From: Salinarimonas ramus
Lineage (GTDB): Bacteria > Pseudomonadota > Alphaproteobacteria > Rhizobiales > Beijerinckiaceae
Assembly: GCF_014645695.1 (NCBI RefSeq)
Contig: NZ_BMMF01000016.1
Coordinates: forward strand, 1 to 64,000
DNA length: 64,000 nucleotides
Reading direction: 5' to 3'
The notes under the pieces were generated by a model, which worked only from the letters and a program-made list of their open reading frames with translations, did not search any database and had not been told where the DNA came from. Both the position numbers and the translations under genes were made by a program. Of this stretch, positions 62,752 to 64,000 are shown one piece after another. Position 1 is the first letter of the stretch, and every line of letters begins with the position of its first letter.

Positions 62752-63732
62752 ATGACGAAGCCCACGATCCTGATGCCCTCCCGGATGATGCCGCTCGTCG
62801 TCGAGCGGCTCGCGGCGCGTTTCCATCTCGTGCGGCTGTGGGAGGAGGCGGATCGCGAGGCGTGGCTCGCGGCGCATGGCGGCTCGGTGCGGGGCATCGC
62901 GGCGGGCGCGCATCACCGCATCGACGACGCCTTCATGGGACGCCTTCCGCATCTGGAGATCGTCGCGTCCTTCGGCGTCGGTTACGACCACGTGGACGCG
63001 CACGCCGCTGCGCGCAGGGGCGTCGTCGTCACCAATACGCCCGACGTGCTGACGGAGGAGGTCGCCGACCTGACGCTGGGCCTCCTCCTCGCCACCGTGC
63101 GGCGCCTGCCGCAGGCGGAGCGCTATTTGCGCGAGGGCCGCTGGAAGGCGCAAGGCTCCTTCCCCCTCTCGCCGACGCTGCGCACCCGCACCATCGGCAT
63201 CCTCGGCTACGGGCGCATCGGCAAGGCCATCGCGCGCCGGCTCGATGCCTTCGGGGTCACCGTGGTCTATCACGGCCGCCGCCGCCAGGAGGGCGTGCCG
63301 CATCGCCATTACGACAGCCTCGTCGAGATGGCGCGCGCCGTCGACACCCTGATCTGCGTGGCGCCGGGCGGGGCGGGGACGCGCCACCTCGTCTCGACAC
63401 AGGTGCTCGAGGCGCTCGGCCCCGACGGCGTGCTGATCAACGTGGGGCGCGGCTCGGTCGTGGACGAGGCGGCGCTGATCGCGGCGCTGGACAAGGGCAC
63501 GATCCTCACCGCCGGGCTCGACGTCTTCGAGGACGAGCCGAACGTGCCGGCCGCGCTCCTCGCTCGCGACGACGTGGTGCTCCTGCCCCATGTCGGCTCG
63601 GCGTCCGTCCACACCCGCGAGGCCATGGGCGCGCTGGTCGTCGACAACCTCGTCTCCTGGTTCGAGGGCGCGGGGCCGCTGACACCAGTGGAGGAGACGC
63701 CGTGGAGAGGCGAGGGGGCTGCGTCGGGGTGA
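62752..63732 (+). CDS. D-isomer specific 2-hydroxyacid dehydrogenase
   Basis: A 326-residue NAD(P)-dependent dehydrogenase. Rossmann motif 'IGILGYGRIGKAIARRL', the substrate loop 'SFGVGYDHVDAHAAARRG', catalytic set 'LINVGRGSVVDEAALIAAL' (Arg), 'GLDVFEDEPNVPAAL' (Glu) and 'LLPHVGSASVHTREAM' (His). It looks like the glyoxylate/hydroxypyruvate reductase branch. Convergent with the partial gene at the right edge; a terminator lies between them. Confidence 0.92.
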   Translation: MTKPTILMPSRMMPLVVERLAARFHLVRLWEEADREAWLAAHGGSVRGIAAGAHHRIDDAFMGRLPHLEIVASFGVGYDHVDAHAAARRGVVVTNTPDVLTEEVADLTLGLLLATVRRLPQAERYLREGRWKAQGSFPLSPTLRTRTIGILGYGRIGKAIARRLDAFGVTVVYHGRRRQEGVPHRHYDSLVEMARAVDTLICVAPGGAGTRHLVSTQVLEALGPDGVLINVGRGSVVDEAALIAALDKGTILTAGLDVFEDEPNVPAALLARDDVVLLPHVGSASVHTREAMGALVVDNLVSWFEGAGPLTPVEETPWRGEGAASG

Positions 63733-63801
63733 TCAGGGGTGGGGGGCGTCGGTCGACGCTGCGGCGCCGCCCTTAACAGCATGCCCCCCGCAAACCAGAA
63801 A

Positions 63802-63819
63802 GGCCGCCTCGCGGCGGCC
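63802..63819. terminator. Bidirectional terminator
   Basis: GGCCGCC / GGCGGCC with a TCGC loop. On the minus strand TTTCTGGTTT follows it; on plus, CTTC. It sits between the convergent dehydrogenase and the edge gene. Confidence 0.75.
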
Positions 63820-63856
63820 CTTCATCGTCTCTTGCAGGCGTTGCCCGTCGGGTGAA

Positions 63857-64000
63857 TCACATGCCGAGGCTCGCCTTCGCCTCGCGCAGCTGCGCCACCG
63901 TGTCGGCGGCGGCGGCCTTGAGGACGGGGTCCTCCACCGTCTCGTGCTCGGTCTCGGCGCGGGAGATCTCGCGCGACAGGATCTCGCCGTTCAGCTCGGA
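63857..64000 (-). CDS. C-terminal end of an unidentified gene
   Basis: The last 47 codons of a minus-strand gene cut by the window edge, ending SLGM-stop. Visible residues are helical and acidic ('SREISRAETEHETVEDPVL', 'KAAAADTVAQLREAKASLGM'). No family can be called from this tail alone. The terminator at 63802 suits its 3' end. Confidence 0.65.
   Translation of the reverse strand, partial: SELNGEILSREISRAETEHETVEDPVLKAAAADTVAQLREAKASLGM

Overview
The window is about 64 kb of chromosome with very high GC, close to 70% by eye. It looks like an alphaproteobacterium of the order Hyphomicrobiales, perhaps Methylobacteriaceae or Salinarimonas-like; this is inferred from gene content, not measured. 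Supporting signs are GcrA and FlbD, a Caulobacter-type flagellar gene order, the rpsT-dnaA pairing, split glycine dehydrogenase subunits, CtrA-like boxes, and GGAAC-N16-CGTT motifs of the alphaproteobacterial general stress sigma factor. Most of the window is ordinary core chromosome. The clearly accessory parts are an IS256 transposase fragment at the left edge and the strange, partly AT-rich and hairpin-filled gap at 22757-23150.

Layout. 1-12 kb: transposase remnant, a small secreted DUF7282-like protein, a Rid-like/creatininase pair, a secreted double-propeller protein, YceI followed by a cytochrome b561-YceI fusion, a three-gene ABC importer (read leftward), DUF2336, thpR and a LysE exporter. 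12-17.6 kb: glycine cleavage operon (gcvT-gcvH-osmC-gcvPA-gcvPB, minus strand) behind a tandem glycine riboswitch, with a repeat element between gcvPA and gcvPB. 17.7-22.6 kb: DnaQ-like exonuclease and several small stress or membrane proteins, two of which have EcfG-type promoters. 22.6-23.15 kb: the hairpin locus. 23.2-29.2 kb: an Mfd-type translocase, a SqrR/BigR-like repressor, and a divergent pair of tryptophan 2,3-dioxygenase and a class V aminotransferase that may act as kynureninase.

29.2-41.5 kb: dnaA and rpsT (minus strand), then rsfS-rlmH-envC-like-ctpA-deacetylase-rppH reading right, hisE-like, chrA, a 53-residue membrane protein, gcrA behind five GANTC sites, and a MarR regulator. 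41.6-55.6 kb: flagellar genes: fliL-fliM-DUF6468-motE on minus, flgFGAH on plus, trpFBA, then fliF-fliH-fliN-flbD on minus. The fliL/flgF gap carries a perfect CtrA box, an FlbD-type palindrome and a sigma-54 promoter, and FlbD itself is encoded 7 kb away. fliG is missing from its usual place. 55.8-64 kb: EamA transporter, RecD/Dda-like helicase, tyrosine phosphatase-like protein, ppiC and secA (divergent), a 2-hydroxyacid dehydrogenase and the end of an unidentified gene cut by the window edge.

The genes fit together as follows. The flagellar block holds a whole regulatory circuit (CtrA box, sigma-54 promoter, FlbD site, FlbD). The gcrA and rsfS upstream regions look like targets of GANTC methylation. 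The rsfS-to-rppH run joins ribosome maturation to envelope remodelling. Many neighbouring transcription units end in clear hairpin terminators, listed below.
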